NCBI RefSeq assembly: GCF_963675165.1
Contig: NC_087383.1
Coordinates: 3,440,979 to 3,504,978 of the forward strand
Reading direction: 5' to 3'
DNA length: 64,000 nt
Source: Halichondria panicea
Lineage: Eukaryota; Porifera; Demospongiae; Suberitida; Halichondriidae
Below the pieces are notes generated by a model. That model was not told the DNA's origin. It was given only the letters and a program-made list of their open reading frames with translations, and did no database searches. This document shows positions 51,278 through 64,000 of the stretch, one piece after another (the stretch's first letter is position 1; every line of letters begins with the position of its first letter). A program made the position numbers and the translations under genes.

Positions 51278-54200
51278 ATGGACAATATTAAAGTAGCAAT
51301 TCGGGTTCGTCCTCTCTTGCCCAAGTAAGTAAATTTTTTACACGCTCAACTTCTATCATAATTTTTTTACTAATAATTATTCTATCAGGTTATTGGACAC
51401 ATGTAGAAAAGTTTTGCTTGATTATATGTGACACACGGGTCTACAAGCATCCTATTATTTCCCTATCTCTGTACCACACACACATACAACCCCCCCCCCA
51501 CACACACACACACACACACACACGCAGAGACCATGGTCACAGTGAACAGTGGGACACAACTGATGAGAGAGTAACTCCAAGAAATCCACCACACACACCC
51601 TACTACTTCGGTACGTTGAGTGGAACAAGCATGATATCTAGTGGTCCAATTGCACACTCAAGTGTTTTTACTAGTGTAAGTGTACAGTACTGCGGTTCAC
51701 TGCTCTCCCCTGTGTAGATCATGTGTTTGGGACCTCGGCCACAACAAGCACACTCTATGAGAAGCTGGCTGAGCCCATTGTAGAGGGGGTCATGGATGGT
51801 ATCAATGGTGAGTCCTGTAGCGGTTTCCTAAACTGTGGGTGGGGAGTCTCATCCAATGCAGTAGACCAGAGGAGGTATCACATTTGTGAGTCAAGAATAA
51901 GACCCACATTCCTTATTATCTCCAGGTCAAAGTTCAAGTGCGTGTTACTGCCAAACACAATCTGAGCATTTATAGATGCCAAGAGTCTGATTCGTGCACT
52001 GTTATCTAGGTTATAGCTAATAGCTATATCAACCATCTTTAGAATATTCAGGAGGGATGCCTGGAGTTGCCAGGAGTATCACTTCGTTTGATGTGCTATT
52101 GAACTTGATCAGGATACCGTATTACTAGAATGTTTTGCGAGCATTAAACATTTGCAAACTTTGCGAGGGTTAATCAATTCGCAATAATAAAATCCGTAAA
52201 ACCTAAATTATTACTGGTAAATACACACGATCCTTGCCAGAGCGCAATAGTTAGATCGTAAAGGGTCAATTTGTCTGCTGATCTGGCTCATTTGCAAAGG
52301 TTTTTCACCAGCAAAATATTCTAGTAATACGATAATTATAGTAAGGAATGTGGGGCTCAAGACTCACGGATGTCGTACCTACTCTGGCAGTAGACAGTAC
52401 ATGTGTTGCACCTAAATTAAGACCTATGGCTTACATTACAGTATGCCCACAATCCTCTATACAATACTGTGGACTGTAGTTGTTAATGTTTAACAAAAGT
52501 TCTCCTTTTGTGTAGGCACCATCTTTGCTTATGGTCAAACAGCCAGTGGCAAGACATTCACCATGATGGGAGAAGAGCCTCATCACCCGGGTGTCATCCT
52601 GAAGGCAGCCAGCCACATATTTTCCTTGATTCAAGAGGTAATTAAATTGTGCAGCCAGTCCAGTGCTGTAAAATGTTAAACAATAAAGGTGCCACTCGCC
52701 AACCTTGAATGATCTAATTGTGTGCCAAATGAAGCAATCAAACTATTTATCCTGCAATATAAAATGAGGCGTAATTTTTCCCGCTGTACGCCAAAGAAAT
52801 GTTGTGCTTTTATTACATTTTTACGGTAGGCACATTACTTGATATATTTATGCTTATAGCGTCCTGACAGAGACCACATCATTAGAGCTTCTTATCTCGA
52901 GATCTACAATGAGGTATGGTGTATTGACCCCAGTGGGATATGTAGTATAATTTATACTGCGTGTGAGCATGTGACTATCACATGACTATTTCCCCTACAG
53001 TCCCTCACAGATCTTCTCCGTCCCGAAAAGAAACACCTGAACCTGAGGATAGGAGAAATAGACGTGAGCTAGTGTACTGTATAATTATAGTGTGTTCATC
53101 TTTTCTCTAAACAGCGCTAGTATAGTAATTTCTAAAACTAATCGCTCTGTTCTGCAGGGGAACTTTGTAGTCCACGGATTGTCTGAGGAGCCGATTTCCC
53201 TCCCCCAAGATATTTACCAGCTCATTGAGATCGGGGAGAGTAAGTCACTATCACTTGTGCACCTTTGTGAACCTGTCTGTCTAATGTGATCACCCTGTAG
53301 CCAGGTTAATGGCCCAGTCTCCATAGGGTTGGTTTCAACCTGTGTTAGCATAATTATGATGGTATGCCCTAGGGTGACCTCTCAGCCTTAGCCTTGTGTG
53401 TACATGTACATGCATGCTGCCTGTGCACCTGATGTGCTGGTAATGTGTATAATCTCTTCTGCTCAGAGAACCGCACATTTGGATCTACCAATGCTAATGA
53501 GCACAGCTCAAGATCACACACAATATTCAAGCTGACCATTGAGAGCAGGGTTAGAGATGAGGAACTCAGTGATGGCACTATCAGGGTGGCCTCTCTGGTG
53601 AGTGGGTTGGGCAAGTGTGTGCGTATACAGCAGTGAATAACGTCAATCTACATAAGTAATGACAGGAGTGCATGAATGTACATGTACGTATAATTAATTT
53701 ATGTGGACACTAATTGACATTACATTTTTTTTTACATGACATTGTACACGTAAATTATATGTATGATATATCTTTGCCTTCTCTGTGTTCAGAGCCTGGT
53801 TGACCTGGCTGGGTCAGAGCGTGTAAGTGCTACAGGTGCCACAGGGAAGCAGTTCAAAGAGGGGACGAACATCAACCTTAGCCTCCATGTGTTGGGGAGG
53901 GTCATATCAAAGTTATCAGAGGGAAACACGTGAGTTACTATAACAGTATGCACTGCATGCATGGTAATGTGTAGTCCTTCGATCGATCTTTATTTAATAT
54001 CTACAGCTCTCTGTTGCTTTTCTCTCCCTAATAAGTGCAAGTGGTTTGCATAACAGTACTCATACTCTAGTCTGAGGGCAGACCACCCCCTTGCACCTGA
54101 TCTGATACATGTAGTTGCCAGGGAGTGGTCTAGCTGGCATTTAGAGTTGGTTCAGTTTTGACATCTCCAATCAGATTCGCAAGAATCCAATTAATGAGAC

Positions 54201-54728
54201 TCCACCTTACGGAGGAGGTTGGTAGTCCTTGGTCTTTGTCGTTTTTAAAACTTTGCCAGTAGGCAATGGCTAACTTACCTGGCTGCTATATTGTACATGT
54301 ATATACGGTATTACATGTACAATTCTCCCCCAGGGGTCATGTGCCTTACCGTGATTCAAAGCTGACCAGTATCCTTCAGCCTTCCATTGGTGGAAACTCT
54401 AAAACGGCCATTATCTGCACGATAAACCCATGTGAAAGGGGCGAGTCTATCTCGACTATTCAGGTATGGATCGAGTGCACCTCTTTATTTATATGTGTGT
54501 GTGTGTGGTCTGCCAATACTTCTGTTAGGAACATGGCACGTTAGACTGTCCTACATCTAACATTAATGTTGTCAATGGTTGAACTGCTGATGAAAATCTG
54601 TTCTGCTTAATGTGTAGCTAGACTACAATGTACACACATCATGTGTTGTTCTGTACTGTATATTGCATCTTCTCGTGCAGTTTGCCAGCAGGGCTAAAAG
54701 AGTAAAAAATCAGCCAGTAGTCAACGAG
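51278..54728 (+). other. Kinesin motor domain and neck (exons 1-11)
   Basis: About 329 residues form a complete head. The P-loop GQTASGKT is at residues 80-87 (exon 4). Switch I NEHSSRSH is at about 191-198 (exon 8). Switch II DLAGSE is at 228-233 (exon 9). Microtubule-contacting YRDSKLT is in exon 10, and the neck [16 protein letters not shown] is exon 11. All ATP- and microtubule-binding signatures are intact, so the motor should be active. [13 protein letters not shown] and the F-A-S-R-A-K-x-V-K-N neck are most like kinesin-7. A (CA)n tract abuts the acceptor of exon 2. Confidence 0.9.
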
Positions 54729-57700
54729 GTCAGTTACTCTCATTTCAGCCTAGTCCTCACTTCCCTAATGCTATGTTTGTCCAGTTGGTATGTGGAGAAG
54801 ATGCTCTTCGGAAGAAACTTAAATCACTGGAGAAAGAAAATGGCCTGCTCAAGCAAAAACTGGAGGAGGTACTATTCACATAATTATATAATTATGTATC
54901 TGTATACAACATAGCCTCGAATCCACGCCGATTAAAATTTTAATCGACGTGGCTATATACAACACTGTACTGTCTTATATAATAATTAATGGTTTCTTTT
55001 GCAGAATTTACCTGATCAAGAGTGTGAGACTGTAAGTCCATGCATGACCTTTATATACAATCATGTACTAGTGTACTATTTATGTATGTTCTCTTACCAT
55101 GGCAGTTGACACAGCAGCTGGCCCAGTTTGAAACCCAGAAGGTAATAATTATATATACATGTATATAGTTATACATGTACGTAGTACACTGCTTGTCTGA
55201 GTAGCATTGTGTATGTAGTGTATGCCAATAACATGTTGAACTTCATGTATTTATGCACTACATGTAGCTCTCTGTCTATACTAATTATGTGTATTGAAGC
55301 TCTTTTCTCAATCTCAACTTAATCTTCTGTTGCTTGCAGCTACACCTCGAGGGTAAGCTTAGAGTTCTGGAAAATTGGATCGTGCGGACCAACAGCTGTG
55401 ATAAGTCAGCACTACCAAAGGTGAGCTCAGGTTGTACAGTAAATTACAATGTACAATGTCATGTATGTGGTACAAAAACTACATGTAGGGTGTATTTCGT
55501 GCTTGTATACAGTTTGGTTGTACGATATTCTAGTGCTTTACAATTCTCATTCTCCTCACAGCAGCTGTCCAGACGGAGGACCATGTGTCCGAGTCTTCTC
55601 TCACGTGACACTACATCCCACCAGCCCTGGTCTGAGGCCCCTCCCCCCACAACCTCCTCTCTCACTTTATCATCACTCAAATCCTCGACCAAGTCCGTAT
55701 CCTTTGCTCCAAGATCATGTGACGAGTCCTTCAAAGTGCACTTCACTCCTACCAGGTTCATGAAGTTCCTGAATGAGCAGGAGGTGAGAGGAGGAATGGT
55801 GTGCTCAAATTTCATATTTTGTTTTGGTGACCCTTTACCTGTCAATGTGGTAAAATACACATTATTTGGGAGTTGATCTTTACCAATTGCATACCCACCT
55901 TCTATATAGGTTGGCAGTAAAAAGAAGTCCAATGCTCTAGACGGTGGCAGAGGGCGTCCCTCGTTCCTACCCTCACCAAAATGCTTTGAGGACTCACTCA
56001 ATGACACCCAAGAGGTGAGAGATACACATGTGCAGTGTTTATAACTAGACTACATGTATTTAGTGCCCCTTAGTTACAGTAGATCTACAAGCTAGGCATT
56101 ATGCATGTACATTTATAGAATTGTGTGTATGTACAGTCCACTCAGTTCGATACTCACTCCGAGTCATGTGTGGTCAAGGAGGAGGAGGAGGAGATTGCTC
56201 TTCTCAGGCGTGAGTGTGCTGACCTTGTGGAGGAGAGAGCAACCTTACGCCAAGAGGTGAGTGTCTCACTCAATTGTGTTTTCACTGTTTAATGTACATG
56301 TACATGTATGGATTTGAGTGCATATGCATGTGGGATTTGATCTATGCCTAATTGCCAATTTTATTGTGTACTGTGTGATTGCGTACACGTACATTGGTAC
56401 TGTACTGTACTGTATGTCTTAGTAAATAACTCTATATAGTCTACATGTATATGCCCTAACATGTATTGCACGGTTCAACTATACAGGCTCAGCTAGCATG
56501 TATACGTACCTCTGTCTAGGATAATACCGCTAAGTTATTTAGTTATTGTACGTATGTCGTGTATTCTCCACATGGCAGCAACTTATTGATGTTCCCTCCT
56601 GTCAGGTTGAGGAGAAGGGTGAGACCATTCGAGGTCTGGAAGATGACCTGCTGAGGGAGTTGGAGGAGAAGCTGCTCGAGAAGTCTCAACTCATGGACCC
56701 AGATGTCATAGCTGAGCTGGGGAGAGAATTGGAACTGGCCAACAGCAAGGCAGATGTGAGTTTGGCTTTCTTGTAGTATATGTACACTATTGACTGTAGT
56801 GAGTCAGAAGTGTTAGACACTTAATTCGCTATACCAAAAGGACTCACTGTAAATCCTGTTGTGACGATACACCTACACTTGCACCTGTGTGTGTACATGA
56901 CAATCTATTACCCAGTCTGCTGTGCAAGAGAGACTTGTGATGGAAGAAGAGCTCAAGAAGGCACTGGATCGCTGTAAGGAGCTGGAGCAGAGCAGTGTGC
57001 CTGCAGTGGATGGGGTGGACATATTCGAGTGTTACGAACAGGAGAAGGAAGAGTACTTGAAACAGGTGATAAAGTGGTACAGTAAGGAGTGTTTTATGAA
57101 ATATATAGGGCAGAGTGCCTATGGCTTAGGCGTAATTGCAATGCGCGTGTGCATCTTTGTGACATTGTTTTTGTGCATGTGTTCGATGTGGTTCGACTCT
57201 TTCGAACTACACCAGTACATGTAACCATGCTGATTCAGGTAGCTATGTTAGTGATGAATGTTTGAACTGGTACAATGTAGTGACGTACGGGAGTACTGAT
57301 TTCAGTTTCTGCCCTCTCTCTAGCTTGCTGCCAATGAGAGGCAGATTGCCTCACTGACAGAGGACCATTCTGCTGCACGGAGGAAGGTGGATAAGATGAA
57401 GGAACAGTATGACAATGACCTGCAGTTCCTACAGGAATTAGTCACCTCTCTCAAGGCTGGGCTGGCAGCTGCCAAGGCCAGCATTGAGGTACACCGTGAA
57501 ATGAGTGTGTAGACCACTACTAACACGATTGTGCCCCATTTTTGTGTAGGAGACTGTTGTTGCGAAGAAGAGTTTAGAGTTGAGGCTGACAGAAAGTGAT
57601 CAGAGATTACAGGTCGCTAAGGGGACCATCGACAGTCACAGTCAGAAGCAAGTTGCAGCACAGGTTAGTTATGATGATGCACCAGCTGTGTACCAGTACG

Positions 57701-60700
57701 TCGTGTACATGTTTATGTGTGCATGCACTAGCTACACGCTGGCTTTATTCGAGGCACGTATTTACAGCTGAAGTGCACAGGAACAATGGAAAGAGTCATT
57801 TAAGTATAAACCTAGAATTATGATTGGGGTTGTTGCTTATACTGATCCTAGCCCCAAAACCACATCACAGGAGCCATATTTTCTAAGCCTCCAGGCATCT
57901 TGTTACTTGCGCAAAAAGCCAAAGTTATTTCCCATTTAATTTCCTCAGTGTCTTCACGAGGAGAATGTCAGTCTCCGTCAAGATAAAGATACTCTTGCTA
58001 AAGAAGTGTCTGATCTCAAGGAGGAGTTGGTCGTGGCAGAGCAGGAAAAAGACAAGGCTATGAACGAAAAGAAAATCGCTGAGGACTTTGAGACTAAACT
58101 GGAGATTGAGAAGACTAAACTGCTCAGAGAGGTACATGTATAGAATGATATACATGTACATATGATTTTCTGAAAGCTTAGAAAGAAACCTTTCAAATGA
58201 TGTTGTGTTTCGATTTAAAAGTTCATTAGGGACTTAATTTCTCATTATTTGCCCTTGGACCCATGGGCTATAATAATGTACCTATATAGCGGGAAATTTT
58301 GTGAGGTGCAACATTTCGCGTTTTTCGAGGGCAGAGCAGGTAACCCGGAAATTTAAACTCCCACACACTGGTATTTCACATGCAAACCTATTGGTGGGTA
58401 TGGTTTCCTTGCATTGAAACTCGAATATTAGAACCCATAATTATTACAACCCACGAAAATGTCTGCTGAGGGCTCTGAAGCCAAAGAGCGAAAATGTGCA
58501 CCCGCAAAAGTTCCCGCTATACAGTAATCATACACTGTACATGTAGAACATTACACACTTAGGTTAATGCCTTGTAATCAATGTATACAGTATTCGGTGT
58601 TTATGCATATACTATGAATTTACATGTGGGTACTAATTAACTACTTACGTACATTTGTATGTTGCCTTCTTCAGCTGAATGGGAAGAACAGTCGGATTGA
58701 AGAGCTTGATGGGGAGGTCGTGTCGGTACAGGCACAGTTGGACCATGTCGCCTCCACTCTTGATGTAAGTGGATCGATGATCATATTTTTATATTTGTGC
58801 CTACAGTACATGTTCGGAAATTTAAATTGTGTGTAACCCCTTTCATATACAGGGTCTCCACCAAGAGAAGGATGCTTTGATTAAAGAAGTGTCTGATCTC
58901 AAGGAGGAGTTGGTCGTGGCAGAACATGAAAAAGACAAGGCTATGAAGGAGAAGAAAATCGCTGAGGACTTAGAGACTAAACTGAAGATTGAGAGGACTA
59001 AACTGCTCGGAGAGGTACATGTATAATTGAAAATGGTATTCCTGCATGTACACTGTACATTATTCTATATACATTAAAATGACTGTTGATCGAGTACATG
59101 TAGTTACATGTTGCATACTTTTGATCACACTAGTCAATTAATTCGTGGCCTGTATACTTCCCATTGAAGTCGCGCCATTTAATCAAGGGAATCACATAAT
59201 AAAGCATAACTGACATTAAAAATTGGTCAAAACTAATGCTCGCGTTATGTTACCATTCTTCAGCTAAAAGGGAACAGTCGGATTGAAGAGCTTGATGGGG
59301 AGGTCGTGTCGCTACAGGGACAGCTGGAGAATTCCGTCTCCATTAATGTCAGTTATAGAAGGATCTTCATTTATGTACATGCGTATCAGTATTATAATTA
59401 TATTCGTGTACTTTGTACTTACATGATGATAATTATGTGCCTGCATTGTACATAGCGTATATATGGAAGGTTCCTTGTAAACATAAGTCATATAGGGTCT
59501 CAGCCAAGAGAAGGATGCTTTGATTAAAGAAGTGTCTGATCTCAAGGAGGACTTGGTCGTGGCAGAGCAGGAAAAAGATAAGGAGAGGAAAATTGCTGAG
59601 GACTTTGAAACTCAACTGGAGATTGAGACGACTAAGCTGCACAGAGAGGTGCATATAGTGTACATGTAGATTTACATTAGCCTCGATTCCAGGCCGCTCT
59701 CACTAGAGGGCCTGGTAACCACCATTTGCGCATGGGTGGATTCAATAGTAAATTTGTTAGTAAACCTCTTTGTATTAACCAAGTACATACATTTTTATGT
59801 ACTTAAATTTGTAATTCAGCAGCTACATGTACTGTACATGTACATGTATACGCAGTGTTCATGCATGTTACATGTACACACGTTACATTCTTTAGCTGAA
59901 GGGGAAGAACAGTCGGATTGAAGAGCTTGATGGGGAGGTTGTGTCGCTACAGGCACAGCTGGACAATGTCACCACCACTCTTGATGTTAATGTCAGTTAT
60001 ACACGTACATTGTAGAAGGATCTTCGTATAATTAATGTATTATACAGTCTCTTACTACATGTACATGTACATTTAGCTTGTACTGGTGATGCATGTGCCT
60101 GCATTGTACATGCATGTATTACTTGTAAGACATTGTAAAGAAAAGTCTTATACAGGGACTCAGCCAAGAGAAGGATGCTTTGATTAAAGAAGTGTCTGAT
60201 CTCAAGGAGGAGTTGATCGTTGCAGAGCAAGAAAAAGACAAGGCTATGAAGGAGAAGAAAATCTCTGAGGACTTTGAGACTCAACTGGAGATTGAGAAGA
60301 CTAAACTGCTCTGTGAGGTATAATACCTACATGTATAATAATTATACATACGTGTACTGTACATAAGATAGTTAAGTTTTGGTCAACGCTTTGTAACTCA
60401 GCAGCTATAGTACATGTAATAGTTGTATCATGGATATCAGGCTGACCACAAGGGATTTGTACCCTGGAGTATCCTGAGAGTTTCAATGGATATTCCTTAG
60501 TGTCAGAGCCCATCACGGTACAAGTACATGTACAGTACATGTATGCAGTGTTCATGCATTTACCCTGACTGCATGTACTACTGTAGTTACGTATGTTACG
60601 TTCTTCAGCTAAAAGGGAAGAACAGCCGGATTGAAGAGCTTGATGGGGAGATCGTGTCGCTACAGGGACAGCTGGATAATGTCGCCTCCACTCTTGATGT

Positions 60701-63700
60701 AAGTGGATGTGCCTAGTTGTATACGCACAGTACATGCACAGTACATGTTCGGAAAGTTGAATTGTGCCGTAACTCTTTTTCCTGCATGTATAGGGTATCA
60801 GCCAAGATAAAGATGTTATGACTAAAGAATTATCTGATCTCAAGGAGGAGTTAGTCATGGCAGAGCAGGAAAAAGACAAGGCCCTGAAGGAGAGGAAAAT
60901 CGCTGAGGACTTGGAGACTAAACTAGAGATTGAGAAATCTAAACTGCTCAGAGAGGTACATGTGTAGTACATATATATTGAATGATGTTCTAATCATAAT
61001 GTTTGACTTGATCGTTAACTGTTACATGCTACTCGATTTAGTAGCTTTATGTACGTAAATCTACTGTACTGTTCTGTTTATAATGACTGGGCAGTCTAGG
61101 CTCCGCTAGGCCTGTTGCTATACCTCATACATGTAGACTACGTGTATGTAAGTTATCGTATCATAATTATATCGCATACTTTTGTATTCCGCGTGGCCTA
61201 GCCTGTACTGTCTCATTTTAAATCATGCCATTTAAACGTTAATCACATAACAACAATTTCGAAGCCTCAAAATTAGTCAAGAGGCATAATTACTTTATAT
61301 ACTGTACAGTACTTACTTTCTACAGATAAAAGGGAAGAACAGTCGGATTGAAGAGCTTGATGGGGAGGTCGTGTCGCTACAGGGACAGCTGGACAATGCC
61401 GCCTCCTGCACTCTTGATGTTAATGTCAGTTAGAAGTGTTGTCGTATGTACTGTAGATGTACATGTTTGGAAGGTTCCTTGTAAACATAAGTCATGCATA
61501 TAGGGTCTCAGCCAAGAGAAGGATGCTTTGATGAAAGAAGTGTCTGATCTCAAGGAGGAGTTGGTCGTGGCAGAACAGGAAAAAGACAAGGCTATGAACG
61601 AAAAGAAAATCGCTGAGGACTTCGAGACTAAACTGGAGATTGAGAGGACTAAACTGCTCAGAGAGGTGCATGTACATGTATATTAAAAATGGTGTTCTGA
61701 TCATGTACATGTATGTTTGACTTGATGAATAACTGTTTCACTAGTAGCTACATGTATCTGACTCTACTGAGATTACGCCCACCCCCACTTTTGATTATAA
61801 GTTCCTGCATATTGTATGTTAATTTGCCTCGAGAATACACCTACCAGGAAGTGTAGCATTTATCTGGTTTAGCAGTTTCTGGCGTAAGCTGGTTAATATC
61901 TGAAGGCCAATAATTATTGCTCCTACATTGTATTTGCATAAGGACAATCGTCTCTGAATCTCTGTTGAAGACTCAGTGACAGTGACAAGGAAAATACTTC
62001 TCATGCAGAATCTTGACTTGTATACATTCTATAGCTATATCATGCATTTATTCGTTGTATTTTAAGGCAGGCCTCAGACGACGCTGACAGATAATACTTC
62101 CGTAGTTTCCTAGGCAACACCTGGGTGGGCGAGACAAAAGTACCTGCACCTGTAGCATGCATTGAGAGTGGGCGTAATCTTGGTAGAATGCGGTGCATTA
62201 ATTTTGTATCTATATATACATGTACATGTATAGTTTACGGTACTGTTTTGTACATTGTACATTTAAAATGACTGTTGATTAGTTACCGTACGTATGCTTG
62301 TGTACTGTAGCACTATGGTATGTTACATTCTTCAGCTAAAGGAGAAGAACAGTCGGATTGAAGAGCTTGATGGGGAGGTCGTGTCGCTACAGGGACAGCT
62401 GGAGAATGTCGCCTCCTGCACTCTTGATGTTAATGTCAGTTAGAAGTACTGTCATATACATGTAGTCAGTATACTGTACATGTATTGTATATTATAGTCT
62501 CTCCTATGTACATGCACTACATGCACTAGCTTGTATTGACGATGTGCCTACAATGTGTATATGGAAGGTTCCTTGTAAACATAAAGTCATACAGGGTCTC
62601 AGCCAAGAGAAGGATGCTTTGATTAAAGAAGTGTCTGATCTCAAGGAGGAGTTGGTCGTAGCAGAGCAAGAAAAAGACAAGGCTATTAAGGAGAAAAAAA
62701 TCTCTGAGGACTTCGAGACTAAACTGGAGATTGAGAGAACTAAACTGCTCAGAGAGGTATACATGTATGTATATAGTTACACATTCAACGCTTTGTAATT
62801 CAGCTACATGTATAAAGTCATGCAGTGTTCATGCATTTACCCTGACTGTTACATGTAGTTACATGTACTAGTAGTTACGTATGTTACATTCTTCAGCTAA
62901 AAGGGAAGAACAGTCGGATTGAAGAGCTTGATAGGGAGGTCGTGTCGCTACAGGCACAGCTGGAGAATGTTGCCCCCACTCTTGATGTTAATGTCAGTTA
63001 GAAGTATTGTTGTATGTAGATGTGCAATATTATAGTCTCTATACATGTACATGCACTAGCTTGTATTGACGATGTGCCTACAATGTGTATATGGAAGGTT
63101 CCTTGTAAACATAAAGTCATACAGGGTCTCAGCCAAGAGAAGGATGCTTTGATTAAAGAAGTGTCTGATCTCAAGGAGGAGTTGGTCGTGGCAGAACAGG
63201 AAAAAGAAACAGCTATGAAGGAGAAGAAAATTGCTGAGGACTTCGAGACTAAACTGGAGATTGAGAGAATTAAACTGCTCAGAGAGGTATACAATGTACA
63301 TAGTATAATAAAATTATTATGTAGAATGAAAATTATACATGTATATTATAGTTACACATTCAACGCTTTGTATAACTCAGCAGCTACTCGTACATGTATA
63401 TACATGCAGTATACGTGTTCATGTATTTACCTTGACTGTTGCATGTAGTTACGTATGTTATATTCTTCAGCTGAAGGGGAAGAACAGTCGGATCAAAGAG
63501 CTTGATGGGGAGGTCGTGTCGCTACAGGGACAGCTGGATAATGCCGCCTCTACTCTTGACGTTAATGTCAGTTAGAAGTATTGTTGTACATGCACTATAG
63601 CTTGTATTCATGATGTGCAGCCTACAATGTGTATATGGAAGGTTCCTTGTAAACATAAGTCATACAGGGTCTCAGCCAAGAGAAGGATGCTTTGATTAAA

Positions 63701-63829
63701 AAAGTGTCTGATCTCAAAGAGGAGTTGATCTTGGCAGAGCAAGAAAAAGACAAGGCTATAAAGGAGAAAAAAATCTCTGAGGACTTTGAGACTAAACTGG
63801 AGATTGAGAGAACTAAACTGCTCAGAGAG
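51278..63829 (+). CDS. CENP-E-like kinesin (kinesin-7), 5' part; gene continues past window
   Basis: Exons up to the repeat array: 51278-51324, 51528-51610, 51718-51807, 52516-52637, 52860-52913, 53001-53063, 53158-53239, 53467-53597, 53793-53929, 54334-54463, 54681-54728, 54785-54868, 55005-55031, 55106-55141, 55340-55420, 55562-55783, 55910-56014, 56137-56256, 56606-56755, 56916-57065, 57324-57488, 57550-57663 and 57949-58131; then eight exon pairs. About 1,487 codons are open and in phase. The start at 51278 gives [12 protein letters not shown], the canonical kinesin beginning. The N-terminal motor, short neck and very long coiled-coil stalk fit CENP-E, the plus-end-directed kinetochore motor. 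The C-terminal domain is outside the window, so assignment rests on the motor and the stalk plan. Confidence 0.88.
54912..54955. mobile_element. 44-bp minimal palindrome of the TAGCCTCG family in a kinesin intron
   Basis: TAGCCTCGAATCCACGCCGA pairs with the following TCGACGTGGCTA around AAAATTTTAA. It looks like a strongly deleted family member. Confidence 0.6.
58284..58521. mobile_element. MITE in a kinesin intron, reverse-oriented relative of 16131-16330
   Basis: The ends TATAGCGGGAAATTTTG and TTCCCGCTATA are inverted, and the interior matches the TRPA intron element in reverse complement (for example GGTGGGTATGGTTTCCTTGC). It lies between the founder-like exon and the first cassette. Confidence 0.6.
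59679..59735. mobile_element. Single end of a TAGCCTCG-family element in a kinesin intron
   Basis: TAGCCTCGATTCCAGGCCGC followed by GAGGGCCTGGTA matches the left end of the element at 28809. No right end was found nearby. Confidence 0.5.
61761..62190. mobile_element. Inverted-repeat element inserted in the fifth cassette interval
   Basis: ACTCTACTGAGATTACGCCCAC on the left is mirrored by GTGGGCGTAATCTTGGTAGA on the right. It explains why this cassette spacing is about 1,010 bp instead of about 560-720 bp. A related left end occurs at 46799 in the last intron of TRPA copy B. Confidence 0.7.
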
Positions 63830-64000
63830 GTATATGTATACAGTAATACTGTACGTATGTAGAATATACAGTGTGTACATGTACAGTTACACATTAATTT
63901 TGGTCAACACTTGGTAATTCAGCAGCTACATTGTACATGTGCATGTACATGCATTTACTGTTAGATACATGTACATGTACTATAGTTACGTACGTTATGT

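Larger units (their letters stand above)
57949..63829 (+). repeat. Tandem array of a two-exon coiled-coil cassette in the kinesin stalk
   Basis: After a founder-like exon (57949-58131), short/long exon pairs repeat: 58675-58764/58853-59014, 59264-59347/59496-59648, 59896-59991/60156-60317, 60609-60698/60794-60955, 61326-61424/61504-61665, 62336-62434/62595-62756, 62897-62992/63125-63286 and 63471-63566/63668-63829. The short exon encodes [14 protein letters not shown] (28-33 codons). The long one encodes [16 protein letters not shown] (54 codons; 51 in pair 2). All are phase 0. The introns between pairs are also alike, so whole genomic units of about 560-720 bp were duplicated. The array runs to the window end. 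Confidence 0.92.

Noticed and set aside
55459-56007. 182-codon minus-strand frame
   Set aside because: It overlaps kinesin exons 55562-55783 and 55910-56014, which have clear splice sites and frame continuity; it is a shadow frame.
60301-60972. 223-codon minus-strand frame
   Set aside because: It is antisense to kinesin cassette exons and introns. Similar antisense frames recur at each long exon because its codons leave the opposite strand open.
57949-63829. Array of regularly spaced near-identical units, considered as CRISPR or satellite DNA
   Set aside because: The conserved parts are coding exons with splice sites and constant phase, and spacing is several hundred bases; this is exon duplication in a eukaryotic gene.

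Overview
The window is eukaryotic: AT-rich, intron-dense metazoan DNA crowded with short inverted-repeat transposons. The genes are a TRPA-type ankyrin/TRP channel present twice in tandem and a CENP-E-type (kinesin-7) motor, all on the + strand with short exons and GT..AG introns. An early-branching animal, most likely a demosponge, fits the TRPA architecture, intron density and MITE load. That placement is inference; no taxonomic marker (rRNA, tRNA, mitochondrial gene) was seen.

Layout. Positions 1-2957 are intergenic or 5' flank: nested MITEs, a foldback repeat, one unrecognised ORF, and possibly the last codons of an upstream gene (1-88). TRPA copy A occupies 2958-21717 in 20 recognised coding exons: seven ankyrin repeats plus a degenerate one, six transmembrane segments with a pore, and a short helical tail. 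Positions 21718-27331 form a spacer holding a broken, 5'-truncated LINE reverse transcriptase (22260-24003, minus strand) and at least four MITE-type elements. TRPA copy B occupies 27332-49168 and keeps exon order, phases and most intron sequence, but lacks two tail exons, ends early at an in-frame TGA, and carries several residue changes at conserved places. Similarity between the copies runs from about 2888/27263 to about 22110/49770. Positions 49770-51277 hold a second LINE remnant and a repeat with a nested palindrome. From 51278 to the window edge lies the kinesin: a complete motor head, a stalk, and then eight tandem copies of a two-exon coiled-coil cassette. The gene runs off the window.

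Functionally, TRPA channels are cation channels used in sensing chemicals or temperature, and CENP-E kinesins move chromosomes along spindle microtubules. Nothing suggests the two loci act together. The most unusual features are the amplified two-exon cassette in the kinesin stalk, the diverging TRPA pair (which could also be two haplotypes placed side by side in the assembly), an exon-like minus-strand segment inside a TRPA intron that is intact in copy B and broken in copy A, and transposon insertions whose empty sites can be read directly by comparing the two copies. I found no new multi-gene system.

Exon boundaries were derived by hand from splice signals, phase continuity and A/B comparison. 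Residue numbers for TRPA start at the first recognised exon, because the start codon was not found.
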